Assembly: GCF_016649425.1 (NCBI RefSeq)
Contig: NZ_JADRCR010000003.1
Location: forward strand, 168,600 to 232,599
Source: Limnobaculum allomyrinae
GTDB lineage: Bacteria; Pseudomonadota; Gammaproteobacteria; Enterobacterales; Enterobacteriaceae
Reading direction: 5' to 3'
Length of the DNA stretch: 64,000 nt
Below, piece after piece: positions 40,201-46,755 of this stretch. The position numbers and the translations under genes were made by a program. Every line of letters begins with the position of its first letter. Positions within the stretch are counted from its first letter, which is position 1. Below the pieces are notes generated by a model. That model worked only from the letters and a program-made list of their open reading frames with translations, was not told where the DNA came from and did not search any database.

Positions 40201-43057
40201 CACTGATTACCGGGCTGGCATCATCGGTTTTACTACCATCAGTGATATTGCCGGTGATCGTACCCACATCGTCCACCAGATGAGTGATACTGACTGTAAC
40301 ACCCGTCGTATCAATCCTGATGTGAACATCGTCAGTGGCAGGACTTGAGTTACCGGCTTTATCGGTCACTACCGTGTGGAACACGTAGTCTCCGTCAGCC
40401 AGTGCCTTACTTGGCGTAAACGACCAGTCACCGTTGGCATCCACTTTCGCCGTACCCAGATTGTCAGTACCGTTATAGATAGTGACGGTGCTGTTGGCTT
40501 CCGCCTTACCGGTAAAGGTTGGCGTGGCGTCATCGGTGGTGTCACCATCCTTCAGTTCACCTTTATAATCACCCACATCATCGATGATCTTCAGGTTATC
40601 TGCGGCAGCTGGCGCTTTTGTATCCACTTCAAAGTTAAAGTCGCCAGTTTTGTCACTGGTTTGTCCAACTGAACTGGTTGCCGTGGCGTTGATGTAATGC
40701 AGGCCATCAGACAATGCGGTGGTTGGTGTAAATGTCCATTCGCCGTTACTGTCTGCTTTTACAGAGCCTAACAGGGTTGAGCCGTCATAAATACGGACGA
40801 TATAGTCAGCTTTTGACGTACCGATAATCTCTGGCTTGTTATCATCAGTCACTGCGCCTTTTTGCAGCGCACCTTTGATATCACCCACGTTATCTATAAC
40901 ATCAACAATGACCGGTACATCCGGTTTAATCATATCCAGAATGATGGTATAGGCTTCACTGGTGGTGCTATTACCCGCCGGGTCGATTTCTACCGCGGTC
41001 AGTACGTTGCTACCTGGCAGTAACGGCGTGGTTGGTTCCAGTTTCCACTTACCGTCATCATCCACAGTAGTACGACCAATTTCATGGTTACCGGTCTTGT
41101 CTTCCGTGTACACCACAATGGTGTCACCTTTGGTACCAGTACCACTGATTACCGGGCTGGCATCATCGGTTTTACTACCATCAGTGATATTGCCGGTGAT
41201 CTCACCTACGTCATCTAGAACGCCGGTGATAGCTAACAGATCCGGATTTGGCGCTGTAGTATCTACAGTAAACTCAAACGCGTCAGATGTTTCGCTCTTG
41301 TTACCTGCCGGATCGGTTTCCGTGATGGTAATGGTGTGCTCGCCGTTGGTCAGTTCAGTCTCCGGCGTCCATTCCCACTTGCCATCTTCACCGATGGCCA
41401 CGCTGCCAATCACTGCGTCGTTATCATAAATCTTAATAACGTCACCCGCGGTACCTCCACCAGAGAACGTCGGGGTGGTGTCATCCGTGGTGTCACCGGT
41501 TGTGATGGCTCCCGTTCTGTCACCGGCATCGTCGGTAATGGTCGGAACAGCTGGCTTGGCCGGCGGGGTAATATCAATTTCAAACGAGATAGGCTCAGAC
41601 GGCTCACTCTCTTTGTCTGTCGTTGGATCGACTACAATAATTTCGATAGAGTGAGGACCTTCCGGCAGCGGATCGGTTGGCGTCCACTCCCACTTGCCGT
41701 CATCATTCACCACCGTTGAACCAATGACTTCTCCATTATCAATCACCTTGATAATTTCGCCTGGCTCAGCATCGCCACCGTTAAAGGTTGGTTTGGTCTC
41801 ATCAGTTACATCACCAGAATGAATTGGACCAGTGATATCACCGTGATTGTCCATAACTTCTGGGATAGCCGGTTTGGCCGGAGAGGAAGTATCAACATTA
41901 AAATCAAATGTTGGTGAAACAGGGCTAACGTTGCCAGCTTTATCCGTTTCAGTGATAGTCAGTTGGTAATGACCATCGGCTAAATCTGTTTCAGGAGTCC
42001 AGGTCCAGTGACCATTGCTGTCGATAATTGCTTTACCAGCTTCATTACCATTAATGAAAATAGTAATAGTGTTGCCTGGCTCACCGGTACCCGTCACTTC
42101 CGGACGAGTATCATCAGTGGTTGCGCCGTTGGCAATTGGACCTGTGACAGGGCCAACATTATCAATAATGTCGCCAAACAGTGGTCTTAATGGCGCAACA
42201 GTATCAACGATAAATGATAAATCATCAGATGGCTTACTGACTGAGCCGTCAGTGTTAGATTGAGTAATGGTAATGCTGTGAGAACCATCGTTCAGCGCAG
42301 TTTCTGGCGTAAAGCTCCAGCTACCGTCAGCAGCAACAATCGTGCTACCAATGAATACACCATTATCATAGATATTGATGGTGTCGCCAGCATAACCTGT
42401 ACCATAAATGACTGGATGATTTTCATCCGTATAAGAACCGTAGGCGATAGGACCAGTAATGCTACCTGTCTGATCCAGAGCCCCCTCCAGTGTTGGTACC
42501 GAGGCTACTCTTGCCGCCGGAAGCGGCGCCGGATCAGAATGACCATTATCTTTGTTATGCTCATAAATAGCATTTCCGATAATACCCGCCACTGCCGCAG
42601 CGCCCAGGAACCATGGCCATAAAGCCAGCAGCCCCATATCGTGATCGGTTTCTTCAAATAGATAAGCGCCATCACCTAATGGCATTCCACCCAGCGCTGC
42701 CGGAGCAAGAACGCCGTTATCAAAAAGATAACCTTCACCGAATGATGAACCATCAGTCACGATATAAGCGTAAAGTTGACCATCCTCAGCCATACCCAAT
42801 AACGGTTCGCTATTACCGGAAACATAATAATCTTCAATAACCACAGCAGGTGTTGAATCACCTTCAAGAATAATGCACAGATCGTCACCATTACGCAGAA
42901 GAGTTATATTCTCTGGCGCAAAGTTATTATCATTATTCTTAAGAAGGTATTTACTTCCGGGTTGGATTTTAATTTTGATTGGTTTGCCTGAATCAATCGC
43001 AACGACCTGAGAGGCACCACTACCTGAATTTACCAATAAGCTGGCATTCGTATTCAT
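31235..43057 (-). CDS. BapA-like giant RTX adhesin, 3940 aa
   Basis: The third adhesin paralogue and the largest gene in the window. The prefix domain (1-140) and hydrophobic segment (about 141-164) match the other two. Ig-like domains fill about 190-2600. They are followed by a different set of Big-type domains (VEVSLDNGTTWTRAG, KLQISLDDGATWKTL) and, at about 3030-3350, six calcium-loop/FG-GAP motifs (DINRDGYTD, DREGDGYLD, DIDNNGTVD, DFNGDGWLD, DWNHDGKID, DYDWDGSMD). The end (about 3500-3940) carries RTX-like GGGGDDTY-, GRGGNDTF- and GGLGNDTF-type motifs and closes with VENTVNPIIM. It starts at 43057 with AAAGGAG upstream. It has a cysteine at residue 61, which is unusual for RTX adhesins. 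It should be exported by the system encoded at 24314-29983. Confidence 0.95.
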   Translation of the reverse strand: MNTNASLLVNSGSGASQVVAIDSGKPIKIKIQPGSKYLLKNNDNNFAPENITLLRNGDDLCIILEGDSTPAVVIEDYYVSGNSEPLLGMAEDGQLYAYIVTDGSSFGEGYLFDNGVLAPAALGGMPLGDGAYLFEETDHDMGLLALWPWFLGAAAVAGIIGNAIYEHNKDNGHSDPAPLPAARVASVPTLEGALDQTGSITGPIAYGSYTDENHPVIYGTGYAGDTINIYDNGVFIGSTIVAADGSWSFTPETALNDGSHSITITQSNTDGSVSKPSDDLSFIVDTVAPLRPLFGDIIDNVGPVTGPIANGATTDDTRPEVTGTGEPGNTITIFINGNEAGKAIIDSNGHWTWTPETDLADGHYQLTITETDKAGNVSPVSPTFDFNVDTSSPAKPAIPEVMDNHGDITGPIHSGDVTDETKPTFNGGDAEPGEIIKVIDNGEVIGSTVVNDDGKWEWTPTDPLPEGPHSIEIIVVDPTTDKESEPSEPISFEIDITPPAKPAVPTITDDAGDRTGAITTGDTTDDTTPTFSGGGTAGDVIKIYDNDAVIGSVAIGEDGKWEWTPETELTNGEHTITITETDPAGNKSETSDAFEFTVDTTAPNPDLLAITGVLDDVGEITGNITDGSKTDDASPVISGTGTKGDTIVVYTEDKTGNHEIGRTTVDDDGKWKLEPTTPLLPGSNVLTAVEIDPAGNSTTSEAYTIILDMIKPDVPVIVDVIDNVGDIKGALQKGAVTDDNKPEIIGTSKADYIVRIYDGSTLLGSVKADSNGEWTFTPTTALSDGLHYINATATSSVGQTSDKTGDFNFEVDTKAPAAADNLKIIDDVGDYKGELKDGDTTDDATPTFTGKAEANSTVTIYNGTDNLGTAKVDANGDWSFTPSKALADGDYVFHTVVTDKAGNSSPATDDVHIRIDTTGVTVSITHLVDDVGTITGNITDGSKTDDASPVISGTGTKGDTIVVYTEDKTGNHEIGRTTVDDDGKWKLEPTTPLLPGSNVLTAVEIDLAGNSTTSEAYTIILDMIKPDVPVIVDVIDNVGDIKGALQKGDVTDDNKPEIIGTAKADYIVRIYDGSTLLGSVKADSNGEWTFTPTTALSDGLHYINATATSSVGQTSDKTGDFNFEVDTKAPAAADNLKIIDDVGDYKGELKDGDTTDDATPTFTGKAEANSTVTIYNGTDKLGTAKVDANGDWSFTPSKALADGDYVFHTVVTDKAGNSSPATDDVHIRIDTTGVKVSITHLVDDVGTITGDITPNGVTDDTKPEIIGEGKPGSVVKVYDNVNTLLGSTTVKADGSWSFTPATALSEGKHSITVTATDKANNTTPQTSAFVFTVDITKPSVPTIEKAVDDVGTIQGDLKSGDVTDDSTPTLSGKAESNSLVIVYDGTAALGSVVADSNGAWSFTPTTPIKEGEHKFHVTATDEAGNLSDPSADFVLITDYTPPPFDALAITGVDDQVGAVTGNVKSGETTDDNRPTISGTGTKGDTIYVYTTDSSGHHLIGSTTVDADGKWSLQPASPLLKGDNVLTAEERDLAGNEAGPSAPYTIKVDIAPPAPPVIERIEDNFNNVDDKVIALQKGAVTDDNTPTIIGTAVADGIVTIYNNDVAIGSVKVAKNGEWSFTPEPALEDGKYNIRADVVDTVGRTSEKTGIFDFEVDTTPPGKVTDLVVTDDVGDYQGPLKSGDVTDDGTPTFTGKAEANSTVTIYNGETKLGTATADASGKWEFTPSTSLANGDYTFTITVTDKAGNTGEAETFNLTIDKSAVTVEITKLLDDVGDITGPITPTTGVTDDTRPEIIGEGKASSIIKVYDGETLLGSTTVKADGTWTFTPSADLKEGSHSITATATDLAGNTSNKTSPFVFEIDTTKPSVPTIDSAIDDVGTVQGTLLNGNETDDPTPTLIGKAEKGSIVKVYDGDALLGSVTADSTTGAWSFTPESGLPEGKHTFHVTATDKAGNVSDKSADFVLTMDFTKPDMPAITGVDDQVGAVTGNVKSGDITDDNRPTISGTGTKGDLITVYTNDGKSNYVIGSVKVGDDGKWSLQPAAALANGKHEFTAVEMDPVGNTTEPSPSYTITVDTGRPDVPTIDSVMDDVGTITGELKDGDSTDDTKPTISGTATSAKGGTVTIYNDGVKIGTTTVDANGKWTFTPATALEDGTYKITVDATNKIGQTSDKSDAFNFTVDTKAPAAVTDLLITDNVGEYQGPLKDNDTTDDNTPTFSGKAEANSIVTIYDGTTPLGSVKAGSDGSWTFTPDALDDGKYEFSTKVTDAAGNTGDATAVVHITVETDVLTVEITKLEDNVGDITGPIEADGFTDDTQPEVIGITKANSIVKVYDGETLLGSTKADAKGDWSFTPATALKEGEHSITAKATDLAGNTSAATDAFKFTIDTVAPTKPTIESAEDNEGSITGTLHSGDFTDDSTPTLTGKAEKGSTVNVYDGTTLLGTTTANSEGVWTYTTDALTEAKHTFHVTSTDAAGNVSVKSDDFILTMDYTKPDLSKLAITGVDDQVGIIKGNVISGGTTDDTRPTISGTGTKDDIITVYTTDSTGKHVIGSTTVDADGKWKLQPATALAEGKNEFTAVETDLVGLSAGPSTPYIITLDTYVSDAKIAITAITDDTGGSSTDFITNDNTLLISGTLDKALQSDEAVEVSLDNGTTWTRAGTVTDSTWTVDLQSKVLADGDYTIKARVVDTAGNVGSTDSHALTIITEGRDMEGLSTTAKITTDTSNGLVAGDLFSHSATLTNTDMVTRDRNVTVTGTLSAALLTGEKLQISLDDGATWKTLTMTGNNWSYVLPEVSADTTYKFKLQVIDNAGNTGRNTTFDDVYKVVIDLTVPDALVAAPDIATHVSTKDSFTFDSSHYGAVEAGTIVALVSDENGNGNYQEGLDQVLAFATANADGSWSMTTKLPAGAHNLAFMVWDAAGNHSSMGASTSVGVTDGEGSLLITQKWGGTTDADGRGLNAAAVTISQDGLWSFFQSVRGTTGSTTANAGRVYTATDQENYTSTYLAQPSTSNGAGYNVDSNSYSRYINSAVFADINRDGYTDVMSQVSSYQNAGRTAYWMQNADGTFSPKAVDQGTLNHLGGVIAYDREGDGYLDFVLADSEADSISFLKNDKGVLSYEKVAGFDNGHPGGAIPAALSIMHEVGAVDIDNNGTVDITAHIDYNGVGNYVGNNSRGLGILYNQLANDGSGKTKFSSVGYYADVFANDGHEDYGNLSISMTYADFNGDGWLDLFLSRGTKAGANSDESRIYLNDGTGRLIAQDSQALWFGDKLAGGTSLAVDWNHDGKIDIIEIPRSGVNGSPTLYTNLGTDIWNGGGVSLTGSTKFDDITGAVALDYDWDGSMDIVLYRASSNDSAVVSSTNSAPTLLVKNTNIAADGTSLQIRIVDGFGINTFYSNTVKLFDSKGACVATQLINPQASGSSNSMGLVSFFGLDPNEVYSVQLLRITNGVSDNVGAAPIVGGRANGTVNVNWGGLTTSKSHDAYVLTAESSDANNNTVGTGGIIGTGYNDTFFGSGGDDTYTGGGGWNLIMSGQQVWSATAGLDIVDYSRSASAITANLMTGVATGWGTDKLVSIEGLIGSAQGDTFTDNAANNLFEGRGGNDTFYLTNGGNDVLMYKVLPGKSSDAAGGNGHDTVYGFTVGNLLTNNNADLIDLSDLLDYSGPLSCFMDEGVMTLDFASQGILKFLKVEQVGNDTIISIDRDGTGGAYGFQELITLKGVSTDLVTLLSNNQIEVGDDSLMHRVSGTQTLVSTTHESLMSISQMFTAGDDILFGTDKADILMGGLGNDTFIHIGTGDQVMGGAGNDVIKLASTDFAYISGDEGIDTLVLEGKNELLDLGALKDKLESIEIFDMGDGSNTMKVSLDDVLRLGSEELAIHSGHKAIVVNGEEGSTLKLESGDGQWTMSQSNYQHDGNTYNVWTMSASGIEVLVENTVNPIIM
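39321..41204 (-). repeat. Near-identical tandem 942-bp duplication within the third adhesin
   Basis: Two adjacent units of 942 bp (314 aa, three Ig-like domains) begin near 39321 and 40263 and differ at only scattered bases. The proteins repeat TDDASPVISGTGTKGDT through the next domain junction. The near identity points to a recent slippage or unequal crossover, so unit number may vary. Boundaries are set at a convenient junction and could shift. Confidence 0.88.
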
Positions 43058-44284
43058 ACTTGAATAACTCCTTTATATCCTTAATTATTGCTAAAGATTC
43101 ATAATAAAAAATTAGCATTCCTGCGTGATAACAACCCTTTATCGCGCTGAATTCTTGTTATTTAAGGCCACATTTTAGGGAATATGGGCACTATGCATAA
43201 ACAACTTACACATTAACCCATAAGAAAAGGAGTATGCGAACCAAGTAATGTAACAATCGACATGAATTAGTTTTTTATTCTGGTAAATAACGATCAAGCC
43301 AGATTAAAAAACCATTCACTAATATAAGAAATGGTTTATTTATAATAAGCGCGATACTAAAAAAATTGAATACACCAAAAAAATGTGTTGTACCAACGCA
43401 TTTTTATATTATTAAGAACATTTTTAATAACCAAAGATAAAAATAAACAAATCAATTACAATCAATGAATTAGATGATTAAAGTCAGAAAATAGCAGTGA
43501 GTTATAGAAAGAAATTAAGTAACACAATGTATCTTTCAACTTTTTAGTCCACATAAAAATTAATTCATTTACACTCAGGTTATCCACAACAAATCCAAAG
43601 CATATCAGCAAGTATTCATGGTTTCGCTAAGTCATTTTTGTCATTCAATCATTACAAGCAGTAAGAAAACGAAATTAGCTGATACAATCAATATAATATT
43701 TCACATTCATTTTTATTTTGTATAAGTAAACGATTCTTTATTCATTTAACTGTTCATGTGTTGTTTCTTCACTTTCTGACCTCTTTTTATTTGTAAAAAA
43801 AAGGCATAATAATGGGACTATTTAAAATAATTCAGAGAAATCACAATATATATTTACAACAGCCATTATAAATAAAAAATATCAATAAATATTTTTTGTG
43901 TTTTAAAACATCCATCAGCCTAAATTGAATAGTACAAATAAACAACTAAGCTACATTTTTATTACATGAATAATTTATTGTGACCGATGACAGGTGAGTA
44001 ATATTCCTCCCCTATAAATAGCCGTACTCTCAGAACGGTATTTCGTTATTAAAATGGGTAGGTTTTAACTTAGCCAGAGATGCAAAAAGTACTCAATAAG
44101 ACATGGCCTATATTTGGCAAAGAGAATGGCAACAGAGCACACACCGGGCTTTCTATTCCAATGTAGATAAACTTTTTATATGAGTGTTTAGGGCCATTTA
44201 AATGGATAAAACGTGATTATCTTATTCATATTAAGAGTAAACGATCGAGCCAGGGGCTATCCCGGTGATGAGATAAGCAGGCAA
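43058..44284. other. AT-rich intergenic region upstream of the third adhesin
   Basis: About 1.2 kb of AT-rich DNA with no credible gene. It holds the leader and presumably the promoter of the third adhesin. Before the transposon inserted, this region lay between the gyrB terminator and the adhesin cluster, so the cluster sits directly downstream of gyrB in the native chromosome. Confidence 0.6.
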
Positions 44285-44338
44285 CAAAAAAGCTGCCCAG
44301 AAGAAGTCAGCATATACCTGTCATCTTCCGGGCAGCTT
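44285..44338 (-). terminator. Probable native gyrB terminator, displaced by the transposon
   Basis: On the minus strand a 15-bp stem with one mismatch (arms 44290-44304 and 44324-44338, core AAGCTGCCC/GGGCAGCTT) is followed by a T run (TTTTTT). It lies 20 bp outside the transposon's left end. If the element and one target copy are removed, the hairpin falls about 24 bp after the gyrB stop codon on the same strand. I therefore read it as the original gyrB terminator. Confidence 0.85.
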
Positions 44339-44352
44339 AATATAACTGCTTT

Positions 44353-44357
44353 ATTTG
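44353..44357. repeat. Target-site duplication, left copy (ATTTG)
   Basis: ATTTG lies directly before the TGTCGG left end of the transposon and is repeated directly after its right end at 59717-59721. Five base pairs is the duplication length made by Tn7-family elements. Confidence 0.93.
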
Positions 44358-44361
44358 TGTC

Positions 44362-44492
44362 GGTTCTAGTCATCCGTGAAATCAGGTTTCTAATAATATC
44401 AATAGGTTCTATTGACGGTTGCATTTTAGGATGTAGCGAAAATCCAATGATTGATGATATCAAACGTAAGAAATCTAGTTAGAAATGATATC
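44362..44492. repeat. Left-end TnsB-type binding sites (three spaced copies)
   Basis: Three related ~22-bp sequences lie at 44362-44383 (GGTTCTAGTC...), 44405-44426 (GGTTCTATTG...) and 44471-44492 (AAATCTAGTTAGAAATGA...). They share the core TCTA[GA]T followed by a TGA-like tail with the right-end repeats. Wide spacing at the left and tight packing at the right is the Tn7 pattern. The third site overlaps the stop codon of the first cargo gene. Confidence 0.8.
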
Positions 44493-45381
44493 AACCACCA
44501 AACGGTGTATCTTTTATTTCTTGCAGGGTTGATGACCAGCCATTAAACCAGTCTTCGGGGTCTTCTCCCTGAAACAGTTGTTGAAGCCAACGAGCTGTGG
44601 TGCGGCAATTAGGGTCTTGAAAATACACAGGGTGATGCTGCCCAAAGATTTCCCAGAAATTATCCTCTTCCTTTTGTGGCTCCCATTCATAAGTGTTAAG
44701 AGGTAAAGAGGCACCTTCAGTTTTGAGAAAAATCAGAAATTTTTTCAGTTCCGAATGACCACCACCTCCCATCCCATTCGCGAGGTTGAATGCTTCTGTT
44801 ACAACGCCTAATACATAGCGGTGTGTGTCAAGGTGATAGCGTAAACAAATCAAGGTTCCTTCATGGCGCCCATGGCTGATCCTAATTAACTCAAATGTAT
44901 AACCAGTTTGACCATCTGTCGGTAAGAAAAAGTCTTTATAGCCCTTATTACCTATCCGTATAACAGGAAATGGAGAACCTTCGCCGGACAGCAACCAGTC
45001 TGCGCTAGCGTCAAATTTCCCTGCAATGCGGTCAGCTAAATCAAATGTTATTTCCTGCTGCCCCTCAATGCATTCCATAAGCCTACTGGGAGATATTTCA
45101 CCCAGCATACGAGCCAAACGAGTCATACTAAATGTTTCAGGCTTATACCCATCTCTAAAGAAACGATCACTCTCTAAGCGATTGAAAAGCCATTGCAGCC
45201 GTTGGCCGGATTCTTTCTGCCAGGTTTCACGCTGTGATAGTACTTTCTCAAGCTCCGGGCGGTAACGTTCTAGCAAAGCCAACCGACACTCTGATTCAAT
45301 TGACCGTTCAGCACGGCCAGCAGCTGCTTCGATACGAGAATAGATCTCGTCTGGAAAATTTCTAACCTGAATTTTTGCCAC
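44491..45381 (-). CDS. Ribbon-helix-helix regulator with XRE-like middle region
   Basis: A 296-aa protein whose N terminus (MAKIQVRNFPDEIYSRIEAAAGRAERSIESE) is a FitA/Arc-type ribbon-helix-helix DNA-binding domain. Residues about 70-135 look helical and XRE-like (SMTRLARMLGEISPSRLMECIEGQQEITFDLADRIAGKF), followed by SADWLLSGEGSPFP. The C-terminal ~160 residues match nothing I know. The start is GTG at 45381; GAGG lies about 11 nt upstream and falls inside the phased repeats at 45387-45419, so autoregulation is likely. It is the outermost cargo gene at the left end and faces away from the divergent 330-aa gene. It is probably a regulator of the cargo; an antitoxin role is possible because FitA domains often serve that way. 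Confidence 0.7.
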   Translation of the reverse strand: MAKIQVRNFPDEIYSRIEAAAGRAERSIESECRLALLERYRPELEKVLSQRETWQKESGQRLQWLFNRLESDRFFRDGYKPETFSMTRLARMLGEISPSRLMECIEGQQEITFDLADRIAGKFDASADWLLSGEGSPFPVIRIGNKGYKDFFLPTDGQTGYTFELIRISHGRHEGTLICLRYHLDTHRYVLGVVTEAFNLANGMGGGGHSELKKFLIFLKTEGASLPLNTYEWEPQKEEDNFWEIFGQHHPVYFQDPNCRTTARWLQQLFQGEDPEDWFNGWSSTLQEIKDTPFGG

Positions 45382-45386
45382 CTTTA

Positions 45387-45419
45387 ATTTGACCTCTATT
45401 TGATTTCAATTTGATTCAT
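45387..45419. promoter_or_regulatory. Three operator-like repeats at exactly 11-bp period
   Basis: ATTTGA occurs at 45387, 45398 and 45409, one helical turn apart, with the later units extended as ATTTGATTTCA and ATTTGATTCA. The array lies immediately upstream of the GTG start of the ribbon-helix-helix gene and covers its ribosome site. Phased short repeats are the usual target of ribbon-helix-helix proteins, so this is a likely autoregulatory operator. Confidence 0.65.
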
Positions 45420-45498
45420 TTTTTTAATTATTGCACTTTTTGTATCATGAAGTAAATGTTATGTGACTTGTGTGAGTGCTGGATTCAGTCTACGCCAG

Positions 45499-45526
45499 TT
45501 TACTAACAATACTAAGAGGCTATAAT
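45499..45526 (+). promoter_or_regulatory. Sigma-70-like promoter for the 330-aa cargo gene
   Basis: A perfect -10 TATAAT at 45521-45526 is preceded by TTTACT at 45499-45504 with 16-bp spacing. It faces the plus-strand gene starting at 45619, leaving a leader of about 85 nt. Confidence 0.6.
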
Positions 45527-45618
45527 ATATCTATAGATCATTGAGATAGTGTTCAAGACTGGAAATAAACCGCACTCTCAGACTTTGGCTATTAGCTACT
45601 TATCTTTAGGGAAATTCT

Positions 45619-46611
45619 ATGGCAACCCACGATAGAAAAGCATGCAGTGCACATCTTGTGCTCGTAGCTCCGCCAATCTCAAATACTCAAGCGGCAGGCA
45701 TTACTGACGACGACCAAAATGTCATTGATAGATTGCGACGCAGTCATTTCTATATGATTTGCGGTAGACCCAAAGCTAGCTTTAGCAAAATTGAAGAATC
45801 GAAGGAAGGGTTACTTGAGATTGAAATCAAACTTGACTCAGGCGCATCATCTAGTGGTTTCCTTCATATCGAAAGAATGGACTTCTTTAAGCGTGCACCT
45901 GATGAGTTCAAACTTCAGGTTCAAGCCAATAAAGACTCCTTGTATGTATATCTTGAAAGAGATCAGGTATTCAAGGCTACGCCCGATGGCTTGCTAATGA
46001 GGCGCGGAAGGAAGCAGAGCCTAGTCACTGGATTTGATAACTATCGTGAAATGATGACATTCGACTTGCTTTACGCTGGAATCGCTAAGAAAAATCAGGA
46101 TAGCTACAGTAGGTTAATAGAAAAAGGCCATAAAGCACGCATGGATATTTTAGCCGCAGAGGATCAACGTTCACCTGGTGCTAGGGTTAGCGATGAGACT
46201 TACCTGCTTCTATTTGAAGTAGAGCCACTCATCCTAGCATCTTTTAGCGGGACAGGTGAGCTAGACGATGAAGATCTCAATTTCTCTTTTGATTATCACA
46301 GGATAATAGCCGACGCGGAGAAAGCTGTTATTAATGCATTCAAACCCAAGTACAACAAACAGCTTTATTTAAACTACCCAAAAGGGGCTGATGGGCTATA
46401 CGAACAGGGCTATGATGGGTACTCATACTCAATCGCGGAGGGATTTGCCTTCAATACAGCCTACGGAACAATTAAGGGAGCAAGGGATTCCGAGGAGTGT
46501 CTTTTATCTAACTATGCAGATTTTATATCAGTTAACGGAGATAAAGTTACCCTGAATATTTCTGGAAAGGACTTCAATATTACTATTGATGACTCACAGC
46601 TTGAAAACTAA
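45619..46611 (+). CDS. Unknown cargo protein with possible GIY-YIG-like region
   Basis: A 330-aa protein with no family I can name firmly. It starts at ATG 45619 behind AGGGAAATTCT. Residues about 145-255 contain FDLLYAGIAKKN, SYSRLIEKGHKARMDIL and, after an acidic stretch, DAEKAVINAFKPKYNKQ. The order LYxG, RL...H, and E...Phe-Lys-Pro-x-x-Asn resembles a degenerate GIY-YIG nuclease fold, in which the late Glu and Asn are the metal and scissile-site residues. The N-terminal 140 residues and the C-terminal 60 residues (about 270-330, beta-rich with GDKVTLNISGKDFNITI) are unrecognised. There is no signal peptide or membrane segment. Its place among nucleotide-acting cargo genes suggests a nuclease-type defence effector, which is inference. 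Confidence 0.6.
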   Translation: MATHDRKACSAHLVLVAPPISNTQAAGITDDDQNVIDRLRRSHFYMICGRPKASFSKIEESKEGLLEIEIKLDSGASSSGFLHIERMDFFKRAPDEFKLQVQANKDSLYVYLERDQVFKATPDGLLMRRGRKQSLVTGFDNYREMMTFDLLYAGIAKKNQDSYSRLIEKGHKARMDILAAEDQRSPGARVSDETYLLLFEVEPLILASFSGTGELDDEDLNFSFDYHRIIADAEKAVINAFKPKYNKQLYLNYPKGADGLYEQGYDGYSYSIAEGFAFNTAYGTIKGARDSEECLLSNYADFISVNGDKVTLNISGKDFNITIDDSQLEN

Positions 46612-46755
46612 CACCCCTATTAAGCCGACACCTCTTTAGTGCGACTTAATAGAAGCGTTGGTAAATATCCGCCGTCAGTTGAACTGGTTCACGGTTATAC
46701 GATGTACCAGAATTTGATTTTCATTCGAAATACCTTTTCTACTCTGAGATAAAAA

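Noticed and set aside
12069-43000. Many plus-strand open frames within the adhesin genes
   Set aside because: They are antisense shadows of repetitive coding sequence, rich in Ser/Val/Pro or Arg/His, with no initiation signals.
44213-44482. 89-aa open frame on the plus strand
   Set aside because: It runs across the gyrB terminator hairpin, the target duplication and the transposon left end, so it is an accidental frame made by the insertion.
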